Source of the DNA: Streptomyces prunicolor NBRC 13075
Lineage (GTDB): Bacteria; Actinomycetota; Actinomycetes; Streptomycetales; Streptomycetaceae
NCBI RefSeq assembly: GCF_000367365.1
Contig: NZ_BARF01000014.1
Coordinates: 62,001-126,000 of the forward strand
Length of the DNA: 64,000 bases
Direction: 5' to 3'
The notes beneath the pieces were generated by a model. It worked only from the letters and a program-made list of their open reading frames with translations, was not told the DNA's origin and did no database searches. Shown here piece by piece: positions 38,513 to 48,748 of the stretch. Each line of letters begins with the position of its first letter. Within the stretch, counting starts at the first letter, position 1. Made by a program: the position numbers and the translations under genes.

Positions 38513-40423
38513 ATGACGCACGACGGAAGTGAACCCGGTATGTCCTTCGAAACGACCGACTACACGGGGCAGACCACGTGCGGCGACGAAGCGCGCACCC
38601 CGCTGCGTGACTTCCTGCGGACCGAGACCGGCAGCGCCGCCGTCCTGGTGGCGGCGGCGCTCGTCGCACTCGTCTGGGCCAATGTCACGCCGACGGCGTA
38701 CGAGACGTTCTGGGATACCCACCTCTCCGTCCGGCTCGGCTCGCACGGGATCTCCCTCGATCTGCGCGAGTGGGTCAACAGCGGGCTGATGACGCTGTTC
38801 TTCCTCGTCGTGGGGCTGGAGGCACGCCGCGAGTTCGACATGGGCGAGCTGCGCGAGCGCAGGCGGCTGGCGTTGCCGATGGTCGCGGGCGCGAGTGGCA
38901 TGCTCGTGCCGATCGCCATCTACCTCGCCATCAACAGCGGGCACGGGACGGCTGACGGCTGGGGCGCGGTGATGTCCACCGACACGGCGTTCGCGCTGGG
39001 CATGCTCGCCGTCGTGGGTCGCCACATGCCGCCCGGGCTGCGCGTCTTCCTCCTCACGATCACCGTCGTCGACGACTTCCTGGCGCTCGTGGTGATCGCC
39101 GTCTTCTACAGCGACCACATCGCCGTACCGGCACTCCTGGTCGCCGTGGGCACGTTCGCCGTCGTCATGCTGCTGCGCCGGTTCCGGGTGCGCCGGGGTC
39201 CGCTGTACGCGCTGCTCGGGCTCGTCGCCTGGGTCGCCCTGCTGAAGTCGGGCGTGGACCCCGTCGTCATCGGACTCGCCATGGGGCTGATCACGTACGC
39301 CTATCCGGCGGGGCGCGACGACCTGGAGCGCGCGACCGGCCTGTTCCGGCTCTTCCGCGAGCAGCCCACACCCGAGCTGGAACGCGACGTACGCGCCGGA
39401 ATCGCGGCGTCGATCTCCCCGAACGACCGGCTCCAGCGCATCTACCACCCGTGGGCGAGCTACGCCGTGGTCCCGCTGTTCGCGCTGGCCAACGCCGGGC
39501 TCCAGATCAGCGGGGAACAGCTCGCGAGGGCCTTCACCTCGCCCGTCGCGCTGGGCATCCTCATCGGGTACGTCGTCGGCAAGCCGCTCGGCATCGTCTC
39601 CTCGACGGCGCTGACCAGCGTGCTTTCCCGGGGCCGGATCCGGCCGCCGGTCGGCTGGGGCGCGGTGACCGCGGGCGGCACGCTGGCCGGCGTCGGCTTC
39701 ACGGTCTCCCTGCTGATCGCGACCCTCGCCTTCGACGGGACCACCCTGGAGGACGCGAAGACGGGCATCCTCAGCGCCGTCATCTGCTCGTTCCTGGTCG
39801 GCCGATTGGTCACCGGGGTGATCGGACTGCTGCCACCGCAGATCCGACCCAGGGTCCTGTTCGGCCGGGCCGAGACCATCGTCGACCTGTCCGTCCCCGT
39901 AGACCCCGACCGCGACCACCTGCGCGGACCGCGGCACGCTCCGGTGACCGTCGTGGAGTACGGCGACTACGAATGCCCCTTCTGCGGGCAGGCCGAGCCG
40001 GTCGTCCGCGAGCTGCTCGGCTCCTTCGGGGACGAGGTGCGGTACGTGTGGCGGCACCTCCCGCTCACCGACGTCCACCCGCACGCCCAGCTCGCCGCCG
40101 AGGCCGCGGAGGCCGCCGCGCTACAGGGCGGCTACTGGGAGATGCACGATCTGCTCCTCAGCCACCAGGGTGCCCTGCGCCTGATCGACCTGCGCGGCTA
40201 TGCCGAACAGATCGGCCTGGACACCGCCCGCTTCACCCGCGACATGCGGGCCCACGAGGGAGCCGGCCATGTCGCGGAGGACGTCGAGTCGGCCGACCTC
40301 AGCGGCGTCGCGGGCACGCCCACCTTTTTCGTGAACGGCCGCCGGCACCACGGCGCCTACGACATCGAGGGCCTCTCCCAGGCCGTACGGGCCGCCCGTT
40401 TGCGGGCCGCGGTGGCCGCCTAG
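38513..40423 (+). CDS. nhaA: Na+/H+ antiporter NhaA fused to a DsbA-like thioredoxin domain
   Basis: A 636-residue fusion. The first 430 residues form an NhaA with about 12 helices; [11 protein letters not shown] and the Asp pair in [10 protein letters not shown] correspond to the E. coli transport acids. The last 180 residues are a thioredoxin-fold domain with CPFC in [15 protein letters not shown] and a cis-Pro in GTPTFF, as in DsbA-type oxidoreductases. Such fusions are known in actinobacteria. ATG 38513 or ATG 38540 may be the start; the latter has GGAAG ten bases upstream. Confidence 0.93.
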   Translation: MTHDGSEPGMSFETTDYTGQTTCGDEARTPLRDFLRTETGSAAVLVAAALVALVWANVTPTAYETFWDTHLSVRLGSHGISLDLREWVNSGLMTLFFLVVGLEARREFDMGELRERRRLALPMVAGASGMLVPIAIYLAINSGHGTADGWGAVMSTDTAFALGMLAVVGRHMPPGLRVFLLTITVVDDFLALVVIAVFYSDHIAVPALLVAVGTFAVVMLLRRFRVRRGPLYALLGLVAWVALLKSGVDPVVIGLAMGLITYAYPAGRDDLERATGLFRLFREQPTPELERDVRAGIAASISPNDRLQRIYHPWASYAVVPLFALANAGLQISGEQLARAFTSPVALGILIGYVVGKPLGIVSSTALTSVLSRGRIRPPVGWGAVTAGGTLAGVGFTVSLLIATLAFDGTTLEDAKTGILSAVICSFLVGRLVTGVIGLLPPQIRPRVLFGRAETIVDLSVPVDPDRDHLRGPRHAPVTVVEYGDYECPFCGQAEPVVRELLGSFGDEVRYVWRHLPLTDVHPHAQLAAEAAEAAALQGGYWEMHDLLLSHQGALRLIDLRGYAEQIGLDTARFTRDMRAHEGAGHVAEDVESADLSGVAGTPTFFVNGRRHHGAYDIEGLSQAVRAARLRAAVAA

Positions 40424-40460
40424 CGGGCGGGAATGGATCGCCGGGTGGCCGTGTTGAGAC

Positions 40461-40477
40461 GCATGTAGCTGACATGC
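40461..40477. promoter_or_regulatory. inverted repeat upstream of the zinc-independent ribosomal genes
   Basis: GCATGT-AGCTG-ACATGC, 41 bases ahead of rpmG. The downstream genes encode paralogues usually repressed by Zur, so a Zur site would be expected here. This repeat does not closely match the AT-rich Zur consensus I know, so the assignment is tentative. Confidence 0.35.
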
Positions 40478-40517
40478 TCGGGACAAGATCCCGGGATGTG
40501 GGCGGAAGGAGGTCCTC

Positions 40518-40682
40518 ATGGCACGCACCACGAACCGTCCCGTAGTCACCCTGAAGTCGACGGCCGGTACCGGCGTCACCTACGTGACGCGCAAGAGCCG
40601 TCGTAACGACCCCGACCGGCTGGTCCTGCGCAAGTACGACCCGGTCGTCGGAGAGCACGTCGATTTCCGCGAGGAGCGCTGA
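40518..40682 (+). CDS. rpmG: 50S ribosomal protein L33, cysteine-free paralogue
   Basis: A 54-residue L33 ([22 protein letters not shown] and LRKYDP). The zinc-binding CxxC pairs of the standard form are absent, so this is the zinc-independent version used when zinc is short. AGGAGG precedes ATG 40518. First of three ribosomal genes whose zinc ligands are all missing. Confidence 0.96.
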   Translation: MARTTNRPVVTLKSTAGTGVTYVTRKSRRNDPDRLVLRKYDPVVGEHVDFREER

Positions 40683-40756
40683 ACCGAGCGCGGCGGCAGC
40701 CCCACGTACGAAGCAGAGCGGCCGTCCCGCGTGGACGGCCTGAGGAAGGAAGCACC

Positions 40757-41005
40757 ATGAGGTCTGGCATCCACCCCGTGTCCCGTCCGGTCGTCTTCCG
40801 CGACCGCGCGGCGGACACCGCGTTCCTGACCACCTCGACCGCGCAGTCGGCGCGCACGATCGAGTGGGCGGACGGGAACACCTACCCGCTGATCGACGTC
40901 GAGATCTCGTCGGCCAGCCACCCGTTCTACACCGGCAACACGCGCGTCGTGGACACCGCGGGCCGTGTGGAGCGCTTCGAGCGCCGCTACGGGAGGACGT
41001 CATGA
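40757..41005 (+). CDS. rpmE2: 50S ribosomal protein L31 type B
   Basis: An 82-residue type B L31: [13 protein letters not shown] at the start and [10 protein letters not shown] before [10 protein letters not shown]. It has no cysteines, unlike zinc-binding L31. The end overlaps the L36 start (ATGA). Ordinarily made in zinc deficiency to displace the zinc form from the ribosome. Confidence 0.97.
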   Translation: MRSGIHPVSRPVVFRDRAADTAFLTTSTAQSARTIEWADGNTYPLIDVEISSASHPFYTGNTRVVDTAGRVERFERRYGRTS

Positions 41006-41124
41006 AGGTCCGCAATTCGCTTCGCTCACTGAAGGCCAAGCCCGGCGCGCAGGTGGTACGCCGCCGCGGCGTGACCTTCGTGATCAACAAGAAGGACCCG
41101 CGCTTCAAGGCCCGCCAGGGCTGA
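41002..41124 (+). CDS. rpmJ: 50S ribosomal protein L36, cysteine-free paralogue
   Basis: A 40-residue L36 beginning [11 protein letters not shown] and ending DPRFKARQG. The usual C-x2-C and His ligands of the zinc form are missing. Overlaps rpmE2 by four bases, so it is coupled to it; a strong hairpin follows. Confidence 0.96.
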   Translation: MKVRNSLRSLKAKPGAQVVRRRGVTFVINKKDPRFKARQG

Positions 41125-41133
41125 CGCGGCACG

Positions 41134-41185
41134 CACGACGACTCGGCCCGGCCCCGCTTCTCGCGGTGGCCGGGCCGTTGTCGTG
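41134..41185 (+). terminator. terminator of the ribosomal-protein operon
   Basis: CACGAC and a ten-base CGGCCCGGCC stem pair with GGCCGGGCCG and GTCGTG across a loop of 14 bases; a small internal mismatch interrupts the stem. Confidence 0.75.
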
Positions 41186-41280
41186 AGTCCTGTCGTCCTG
41201 TGTCCTGTTTCTGCGCGTTTCCGAGGGAAGATAATTCGTTCTTTATGCTTATAGCGGTACCAACCCCCTTGGAGTGGTCG

Positions 41281-42111
41281 ATGTCGCGCAAGCGCCCCAT
41301 GGACGACGGTGACGAGCTGCTGGCCAGGCTCGGGACGCTGACCGCCCAGGCACGCGAGCGCGCGGAGCTCCAGCGCTCCCTCCTCGAACTGGCCGTCGCC
41401 CTCCAACGAGGCATGCTGCCGGGCGACATGCCCGTCACCCCCCGGTTCCACATCGCGGTCCAGTACGCGCCCGCGAACCACGGCCTCAACGTGGGCGGCG
41501 ACTGGTACGACGCGTTCACGATGCCCGACGGGCGGATCGGCCTGTCCATCGGCGACGTCCAGGGCCACAACATCGAGGCGGCCGCGTTCATGGGGCAGGT
41601 GAGAGTCGGTCTGCGGGCGCTCGCGTCCGTCACCAGCGAGCCCGGCGAACTCCTCGCGCTGACGAACGACCTGCTCCTGTCCCTCGGCACCGAACTCTTC
41701 GCGACCTGCACCTTCATGCGCCTGGACCCGATCACCGGGGTGCTGGAGAGCGCGCGGGCCGGACACATACCCTCCGTCTGGGCCACCGCCGACGGCCGCT
41801 CCGGCATCACCGACGACGAGGGCGGACCGCCGCTGGGCATCCTCGCCGGGCAGCGGTACCCCGTGACCGAGCACCGGCTCACCACCGGCGGAGTCTTCGT
41901 CCTGGTGACCGACGGCGTGGTGGAGGGCCCCTCGATGAGCGTCGACGAGGGCCTCGACCAGGTGATGCGCCTCGCCGGAGTCGCCGCCGTGGCGGGCATG
42001 GAGGCGGGCTCGCTCGCGGCCGCCGTGATCAAGGGAGCCGGGCGTGTGGGGCACGAGGACGACGCGGCGGTACTGGTCGTGGGACACGATGAGCCCGACA
42101 CCGGGACGTAG
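41281..42111 (+). CDS. PP2C-type (SpoIIE/RsbU) protein phosphatase
   Basis: A 276-residue stand-alone phosphatase. The metal-site blocks are GGDWYDAF, GDVQGHNIEAA, AGHIPSVWA, VTDGVVEG and EDDAAVLVV. These enzymes usually act on phosphorylated anti-sigma-factor antagonists. There is no sensor domain, only a short N-terminal helical region (AQARERAELQRSLLELA). ATG 41281 has GGAG six bases upstream; Met 41245 is an alternative. The MASE1 gene downstream may provide sensing. Confidence 0.93.
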   Translation: MSRKRPMDDGDELLARLGTLTAQARERAELQRSLLELAVALQRGMLPGDMPVTPRFHIAVQYAPANHGLNVGGDWYDAFTMPDGRIGLSIGDVQGHNIEAAAFMGQVRVGLRALASVTSEPGELLALTNDLLLSLGTELFATCTFMRLDPITGVLESARAGHIPSVWATADGRSGITDDEGGPPLGILAGQRYPVTEHRLTTGGVFVLVTDGVVEGPSMSVDEGLDQVMRLAGVAAVAGMEAGSLAAAVIKGAGRVGHEDDAAVLVVGHDEPDTGT

Positions 42112-42267
42112 GACCCGTCCGCCGCAGAGGCCGGTGCCTGCACCTGCGCCCCCGTTACGGCCGTACGCACCGCGCTCAGCCTGCGGGCATCGGCCAGGTG
42201 CCGTCCCCTTCACGTGGCGTGGCGCCGGGCGCGGTTCGCCTCGCCGACACGGCCCGGGCAGTGTCTG

Positions 42268-43242
42268 ATGACTGCTGTGGTGGGTTTCGAGGATCTGCGG
42301 CGACCGGCCGGGTACGCCCTCCTGACGCTGGCCGTCGCCGGCAGCTACTTCGCGGCGGGACGCCTCGGCCTGCTGCGGGAGCTGGTGGTCGAGGGCGCCG
42401 TGTTCACCCCCATCTGGCCGCCCACCGGCGTAGCGGTGGCCTGCCTGCTGATCTTCGGGCTGCGGGTGCTGCCCGGCATCGCCCTCGGCGTGCTCCTCGT
42501 GATCATGTCGCTCACCTCGCTCCAGCCGACCGTGCTCGTCGTGCTGCTCGGCAACACCCTGGCCCCCGCCTGCGCCTACCTCCTGCTGCGCCGGGTGCGC
42601 TTCCACACCGATCTCGGCCGGCTCCGTGACGGCCTCGCCCTGGTGTTCCTGGGCGCCCTGACCGCCATGCTGATCAGCGCGACCTGCGGGGTCGGCATGC
42701 TCGTCGCCACCGACAAGCTGGCCGCCCACTCCTTCTGGCCGGTCTGGCTCGGCTGGTGGGTGGGCGACGCGATGGGCGTGCTGATCGTGACGCCGCTCCT
42801 GCTCATGCTCCGCACGGTGCGCCTGCCCCTCGACCTGCACCGCTGGAAGGAAGCCCTGCTGCTCGCGGCCACCGTCGGCGTGATCGTCCCCCTGGTCACC
42901 CACAACCACGTCAGCCTGCTGTTCCTGATCTATCCGCTGCTGATCTGGGCGGCGCTGCGGTTCCGGTTCGCGGGCAGCATGCTGTGCGCCCTGTTCGCCT
43001 CCGTCATGGCCACCGTCGCGGCGACCCAGGAGACGGGCCCGTTCGCCGACCTGACCCATGTCGAGGTCATGATGAAGCTGCAGGCCTTCAACGGCACGAT
43101 GGCTCTCACCGCCCTGCTGCTGTCCTCGGTCATCACCGAGCAGCGCAACACCAGACTCTCGGTGGAGAAGGCCTGCCAGGAGCTGGCAGAGGTTCTCGAA
43201 CACCTCACCGCGGGCGACCCCCGCCAGGGCGGCCGCCCCTGA
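42268..43242 (+). CDS. MASE1-domain integral membrane protein without output domain
   Basis: A 324-residue protein with about eight helices; PIWPPTGVAVACLL, WPVWLGWWVGDAMGVLIVTPLLL and RFRFAG are MASE1 features. MASE1 normally precedes a kinase, GGDEF or PP2C domain, but here only a short helical tail of about 30 residues follows (EQRNTRLSVEKACQELAEVL). A partner in trans is likely; the PP2C phosphatases on each side are the best candidates. The 156 bases upstream hold no gene. Confidence 0.88.
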   Translation: MTAVVGFEDLRRPAGYALLTLAVAGSYFAAGRLGLLRELVVEGAVFTPIWPPTGVAVACLLIFGLRVLPGIALGVLLVIMSLTSLQPTVLVVLLGNTLAPACAYLLLRRVRFHTDLGRLRDGLALVFLGALTAMLISATCGVGMLVATDKLAAHSFWPVWLGWWVGDAMGVLIVTPLLLMLRTVRLPLDLHRWKEALLLAATVGVIVPLVTHNHVSLLFLIYPLLIWAALRFRFAGSMLCALFASVMATVAATQETGPFADLTHVEVMMKLQAFNGTMALTALLLSSVITEQRNTRLSVEKACQELAEVLEHLTAGDPRQGGRP

Positions 43243-43255
43243 CCGGCCCGCGCCG

Positions 43256-43299
43256 TCAGGCAACAAGGTCCGTGCGGCTGGGCAACAAGGCCCGTGCGG
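43256..43299. repeat. 22-bp tandem repeat, two copies
   Basis: Two 22-base units (43256-43277 and 43278-43299) share GGCAACAAGG-CCGTGCGG; they fill the space between the convergent MASE1 and PP2C genes. A further TCAGG follows. Confidence 0.7.
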
Positions 43300-44436
43300 T
43301 CAGGAGAGCCCTGCGTCGCCCCTCCTGCGCAGCACCAGCAGCGCGGTGTCGTCCCGGGGAGTGCCCGCCGTGTGGCGGCGCAGGTCGCCGTAGAGGGTGG
43401 CCGGCACGTCCTTCGGCGGGACATCGCCCCAGGCCGCCGCGCGCTCCTCCAGGGGATAGAACGCGCCGGACGGATCCCGCGCCTCGGTCACGCCGTCCGT
43501 GCAGAGCAGCAGGGTGCCGTCCGGCGGGAAGGCGAACCATTCGACGGTACGAGGCTCAGGGGCCAGCGCGTCGAGGCCCAGCGGAACGCAGGGCTCCTGC
43601 TGGAGCACCGGCTCGGCCCGCTCCTTGTGCAGCAGCAGCGGCGCCACATGACCGCAGTTGATCGCCTGGACCTCCCGCTCGCCGTCGACCCCCAGCACGA
43701 GCGCCGTCACGAACCGCTCCCGCTCGCCGGTCTGCGCCGCGAAGGAGTTGTGCCGTAGCACCGCCTCCTCCAGGGCGTCGACCACGGCGGTGAGGGTGGG
43801 CTCGGCCACGGCCGCCTCGCGGAAGGCGCTCAGCACGGCGAACGCGGCGCTGATCGCCTGCAGGCCCTTGCCCTGGACGTCGGCGATGAAGACACGGCTG
43901 CCGTACGGCGAGGAGACGACCTCGTAGACGTCGCCGCCAACCCGGCTGTCCTCCTCCACCGGCCGGTAGAGGCCGTGGACCAGCAACTGGTCGGTCATCA
44001 GGGGGAAGGGGCGCAGGATCTGCCGTTGCAGGGCCGCCGCGGCGGAACGCAGCCGCGCGATCTCGCCCTCCCAGCGGATCCGCTGCGCCGCCCGCGCCAC
44101 GCTCAGGCCGTTGAACACCAGGGTGAAGGCGACGACGGCCGCGTCTGCGCCCGCCGTGCCCAGCGGAGTGTCGAGGAGGGAGCCGACGATCACGAGCGTC
44201 ACCCACACGGAGGCGACGGTGGTCTGCCGTACGGTCCCGCGCCCGGCGATCAGCGCGGGCAGCACCACCAGAAAGGGGGCCGGCCTGGTGTCCCGGCCCA
44301 GCGCGATACCGGTCGCCGCCACCATCAGCGTGACGACGACGAGCCAGAACACGACCACGGCCCAGCTGAGCGGAGGCGTGGAACGTTGCCCGGCGTCGAC
44401 CACGGTGGAACCGGCCGGATCTTCTGAGGCGCGCAC
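43300..44436 (-). CDS. membrane-anchored PP2C-type (SpoIIE/RsbU) protein phosphatase
   Basis: About 378 residues: four or so N-terminal helices (from SWAVVVFWLVVVTLMVAATG), a short helical linker, then a PP2C domain with VGGDVYEVV, IADVQGKGLQAIS, NCGHVAPLLL, LCTDGVTEA and DDTALLVL. I prefer GTG 44436; the frame continues to GTG 44568, but that stretch has low third-position GC and looks non-coding. Probably regulates an anti-sigma antagonist. Confidence 0.88.
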   Translation of the reverse strand: MRASEDPAGSTVVDAGQRSTPPLSWAVVVFWLVVVTLMVAATGIALGRDTRPAPFLVVLPALIAGRGTVRQTTVASVWVTLVIVGSLLDTPLGTAGADAAVVAFTLVFNGLSVARAAQRIRWEGEIARLRSAAAALQRQILRPFPLMTDQLLVHGLYRPVEEDSRVGGDVYEVVSSPYGSRVFIADVQGKGLQAISAAFAVLSAFREAAVAEPTLTAVVDALEEAVLRHNSFAAQTGERERFVTALVLGVDGEREVQAINCGHVAPLLLHKERAEPVLQQEPCVPLGLDALAPEPRTVEWFAFPPDGTLLLCTDGVTEARDPSGAFYPLEERAAAWGDVPPKDVPATLYGDLRRHTAGTPRDDTALLVLRRRGDAGLS

Positions 44437-44624
44437 CGGCTCTCCCGCTTCCTTCAGTCCCCGAACAACCGTCGGGAAAGCTTCCCACTCTTCAATATCA
44501 GCCCCACCCGTACCGTCCGCGAACTGCGACAACAGCTCAGGGCGGCCCGAGACGCACAGGAAGTGCACAGAGGGCTAGATTCCGATCCGTATGTTGGGCC
44601 GATGGTGGGGGGAGTGGGGGAGCG

Positions 44625-45353
44625 TTGTTCATCTGGCGCACACTGCGGGGTGAATGGCAGGGCATCGTCGTCGATCCGGTACGACAGCTGCTGCGGCGCG
44701 GACTGAAGGGGGTGTCCCTGGCGTTCGTCGCCGGCTTCGGCGTCATCTTCTTCCACGCGCTCGCACAGAACCCGACCGGAGCCGTGATCGTGCGGGACAT
44801 CGGCGGCGTCCAGGGCGACCTGCCGCTGTGGCTAGCCCTGCTGCGCACCCCCATATCGCTGTACGTCCCCGCCCTCGACCTGCCCGTCTGGGCCGGCATC
44901 ACCCAGCTGTTCCTCGCGTTCGCGCTGGCCGAGCTGGCCCTCGGCCGGGCCCGCACGCTGGCCGTCGCCTACGCGACCACACTGGCCGGCACCCTCACGG
45001 TGCGCGTGATGCTCCTGATCGGGCCCGGCTGCGGCGGCATCGGGCTGCGGCCCGAGATCGGCCAGGTCCTCGACACCGGGCCGTCCGCCGCGGTCGTAGG
45101 ACTGTTCACGTATCTCGCCGTCGTGCGGCGCGCGCCCGTCGTGTTCGTCCTCACCGGCGGGTCGATGGTGTGGGAGTCGATCGTGAAACCGAATCTGGCC
45201 GGCCGCGAGCACCTGGTCGCGGTGGCCACCGCCGTCGTCCTGGGCGTGGTCCACGAGCTGCGCCACAAGCGGCCGACCGTCACGGCGCTGCTTCCCGAGT
45301 TCAAGGCGGAGCAGCCGGTCAGGGCCGAGACGCGCTGCCCATCTCCGCGCTGA
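44625..45353 (+). CDS. rhomboid-like membrane protein
   Basis: A 242-residue polytopic protein with about six helices. The GPSAAVVGLFTYLAVV segment (near residue 150) resembles the Ser-containing GPS motif of the actinobacterial rhomboid-like family, and His in VVLGVVHELRHK could complete a dyad. The start appears to be TTG 44625 after GGGGAGCG. The 3' end overlaps TerD by 35 bases, tail to tail. Confidence 0.65.
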   Translation: MFIWRTLRGEWQGIVVDPVRQLLRRGLKGVSLAFVAGFGVIFFHALAQNPTGAVIVRDIGGVQGDLPLWLALLRTPISLYVPALDLPVWAGITQLFLAFALAELALGRARTLAVAYATTLAGTLTVRVMLLIGPGCGGIGLRPEIGQVLDTGPSAAVVGLFTYLAVVRRAPVVFVLTGGSMVWESIVKPNLAGREHLVAVATAVVLGVVHELRHKRPTVTALLPEFKAEQPVRAETRCPSPR

Positions 45354-45852
45354 AGCTCACCGGTTCGCTGTCGAACCCCCGCACCATCGCGCGGAACTCC
45401 CAGGCTCCGGAGTCGTCCTTGGTGAACTCCGCGACCGTCGCGGCGGTGGACCCGGCCACCCCCGCGAAGTCGTCCGACAGCAGCTCCTTGTACCCCTCCA
45501 CGACCAGCGCCCGGGCGTGCGACAGATCGCCGAACGTCCTCGTCCCACCGTTCTGATGGATGGCCACCCCCACGACCACCCGCGCGAAGGACGCGGCGAG
45601 CCGGTCGAGTTCGAGGACCATCACCTCCATGTAGCCGTACCCCTGGCCGCTCTCGCTGTGCCGGCTCATGTTGATCGTGCCGTCCGGCGAGCGGCTCTCG
45701 GAGTTGACGACGTACACCGGGCGTCCGTGCGGGGCGTCGGCGGAGTAGGTCGCCGCGACGATGTCCAGATGGCGCGGCTGCTGCCCCCAGGGGCTCGGAT
45801 TCCAGCGGAGCCGAACTTCGACCTTCCCCGCCACTTTGCTGACACTGCTCAC
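45319..45852 (-). CDS. TerD-family protein
   Basis: A 177-residue member of the tellurium-resistance/stress TerD family (RLRWNPSP near the start, ESRSPDGTINMSRHSESGQG, then EVMVLELDRLAASFARVVVGVAIHQ). The family binds calcium and takes part in stress responses. GTG 45852 is the start. No other ter genes are nearby. Confidence 0.85.
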   Translation of the reverse strand: MSSVSKVAGKVEVRLRWNPSPWGQQPRHLDIVAATYSADAPHGRPVYVVNSESRSPDGTINMSRHSESGQGYGYMEVMVLELDRLAASFARVVVGVAIHQNGGTRTFGDLSHARALVVEGYKELLSDDFAGVAGSTAATVAEFTKDDSGAWEFRAMVRGFDSEPVSFSAEMGSASRP

Positions 45853-45960
45853 TGATTGCCGCTCCCGTATCAGGCCATCACGGGACGATCCCCCGCATGG
45901 TCAAGTATGGCTCTTCGGCTGCCTGTTGATGCCGACCGGACGGACCTGACATGTCCGGGG

Positions 45961-47061
45961 TCAAGTGCTCCGGATCGCGTCCACCAGCCCTGCGACGAGG
46001 CTCGCCCGCTCGGCCATCGACTCGACGAGCAGATACTCGTGGTCGGCGTGGGCCCCGCCCCCGACCGCTCCCAGTCCGTCGAGCGTCGGCACCCCCAGCG
46101 CGGCCGTGAAGTTCCCGTCGCTCCCACCGCCGACCGCCCGGCCTTCGAGCCCGGGCAGCAACTTCCCTGCCACAGCGAACAGTTCGGCCGCCGCCGACTC
46201 GGGCATCGGCGGCCGACCGACACATCCTTCTACGGTGATCACGGCTTCGTCGAGATGCGGAGCGAGGGCGGCGAACGCGGACTCGATCCGTTCCTTCTCG
46301 TCGGCCGACTCGACCCGGACGTCCACGACGACGGTCGCCCGCGCGGGGACGACATTGTCCAGCGTCCCGGCGGACGCGACGGTCGGCGTGACCGTCGTTC
46401 CCACCTCGGGCCGCGCCAAGGCCGCGATGTCCAGCACCTGGTGGGCCGCCTCGACCAGCGCGTTGACCCCGGCGGCGGGCTCCAGCCCCGCGTGCGAGGC
46501 CCGACCCACGACGGACACCTCGAACGTGCCGCACCCCTTACGACCGGTCTTCACGCCCCCGCCGTCCGCGGCACCCTCGACGACGAGCACGGCACCGCAG
46601 GCGAGAGCGCGTCCCTCGATGAGCGCCCGGGAGGAACGGGAGCCGACCTCTTCGTCGGCGGTCACCAGAATCTCGACGCCCGACCGGTCGTCGAGACCCG
46701 CGACCCCGTGGATCGCCTGCACCAGACCGCCGAGCATGTCGAAGACACCGGGTCCGGTCGCCCGACCGTCCTCGACCAGGAACGGGCGACGCGCGAGGGT
46801 GCCGAGCGGAAACACCGTGTCGTGATGACCGAGGATCAGCACATGGGGTGCGCCACCGCCGGACCAGTGGACATGCGGCCCGCCCTCGCTCTCGACGAGC
46901 ATCGCCTTCCCGCCGAGCCGCGTCTCGATGACAGCGGCGACGGCCCTGGCCGACTCCCGCAGGGCGTCCAGGTCACGGGAGGGGGACTCGACCTCGACGA
47001 GGGTCCGGAGATCTTCGATCATCGCGTCGACGCTCACGTCGACGGCCTTGCGTGTGGTCAC
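45961..47061 (-). CDS. M20 metallopeptidase, glutamate carboxypeptidase (CPG2)-like
   Basis: A 366-residue M20A enzyme with full catalytic set: LILGHHDTVFP (HxD), GPGVFDMLGG (bridging Asp), TADEEVGS (Glu pair), VVEGAADGG, and the late His in GGGAHADHEYL. It would remove C-terminal residues from folate-like or N-acyl amino acid substrates. GTG 47061 is the start; the stop is separated by about 110 bases from TerD. Confidence 0.93.
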   Translation of the reverse strand: MTTRKAVDVSVDAMIEDLRTLVEVESPSRDLDALRESARAVAAVIETRLGGKAMLVESEGGPHVHWSGGGAPHVLILGHHDTVFPLGTLARRPFLVEDGRATGPGVFDMLGGLVQAIHGVAGLDDRSGVEILVTADEEVGSRSSRALIEGRALACGAVLVVEGAADGGGVKTGRKGCGTFEVSVVGRASHAGLEPAAGVNALVEAAHQVLDIAALARPEVGTTVTPTVASAGTLDNVVPARATVVVDVRVESADEKERIESAFAALAPHLDEAVITVEGCVGRPPMPESAAAELFAVAGKLLPGLEGRAVGGGSDGNFTAALGVPTLDGLGAVGGGAHADHEYLLVESMAERASLVAGLVDAIRST

Positions 47062-47117
47062 GGGGGAAGGGTACGTGGGCCCCGGTGACCGACCTGCTTC
47101 CGCCCCGAACCACCAAA

Positions 47118-47150
47118 GGCCGGCCCGACGCCCAACGCGTCGAACCGGCC
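47118..47150 (-). terminator. argG terminator
   Basis: A 14-base stem (47118-47131 with 47137-47150, two mismatched bases inside) follows the argG stop; on the minus strand it is followed by TTTGG. Confidence 0.75.
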
Positions 47151-47178
47151 CAACGGCGATGCTGTTACCCGGAGTTGA

Positions 47179-48659
<1,481 letters not shown>

Positions 48660-48688
48660 AGTCCCCACCTTGAACCCCTTCCGATACG

Positions 48689-48731
48689 CCGCTGCCGGGC
48701 ACCCGTGACGCAGGAGGGCACCCGGCAGCGG
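48689..48731 (-). terminator. hairpin after the sugar-binding protein gene
   Basis: CCGCTGCCGGG (48689-48699) pairs with CCCGGCAGCGG (48721-48731). It lies 18 bases past the stop of the gene at 48749-49750 on the minus strand. No T-run follows, as is common in Streptomyces. Confidence 0.65.
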
Positions 48732-48748
48732 TGACAGGGGGACTGTGC

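Noticed and set aside
41026..43266. A 746-codon minus-strand open frame opposite the PP2C and MASE1 genes
   Set aside because: It is antisense to two genes with clear family motifs and consists of low-complexity Gln/Gly/His/Arg stretches.
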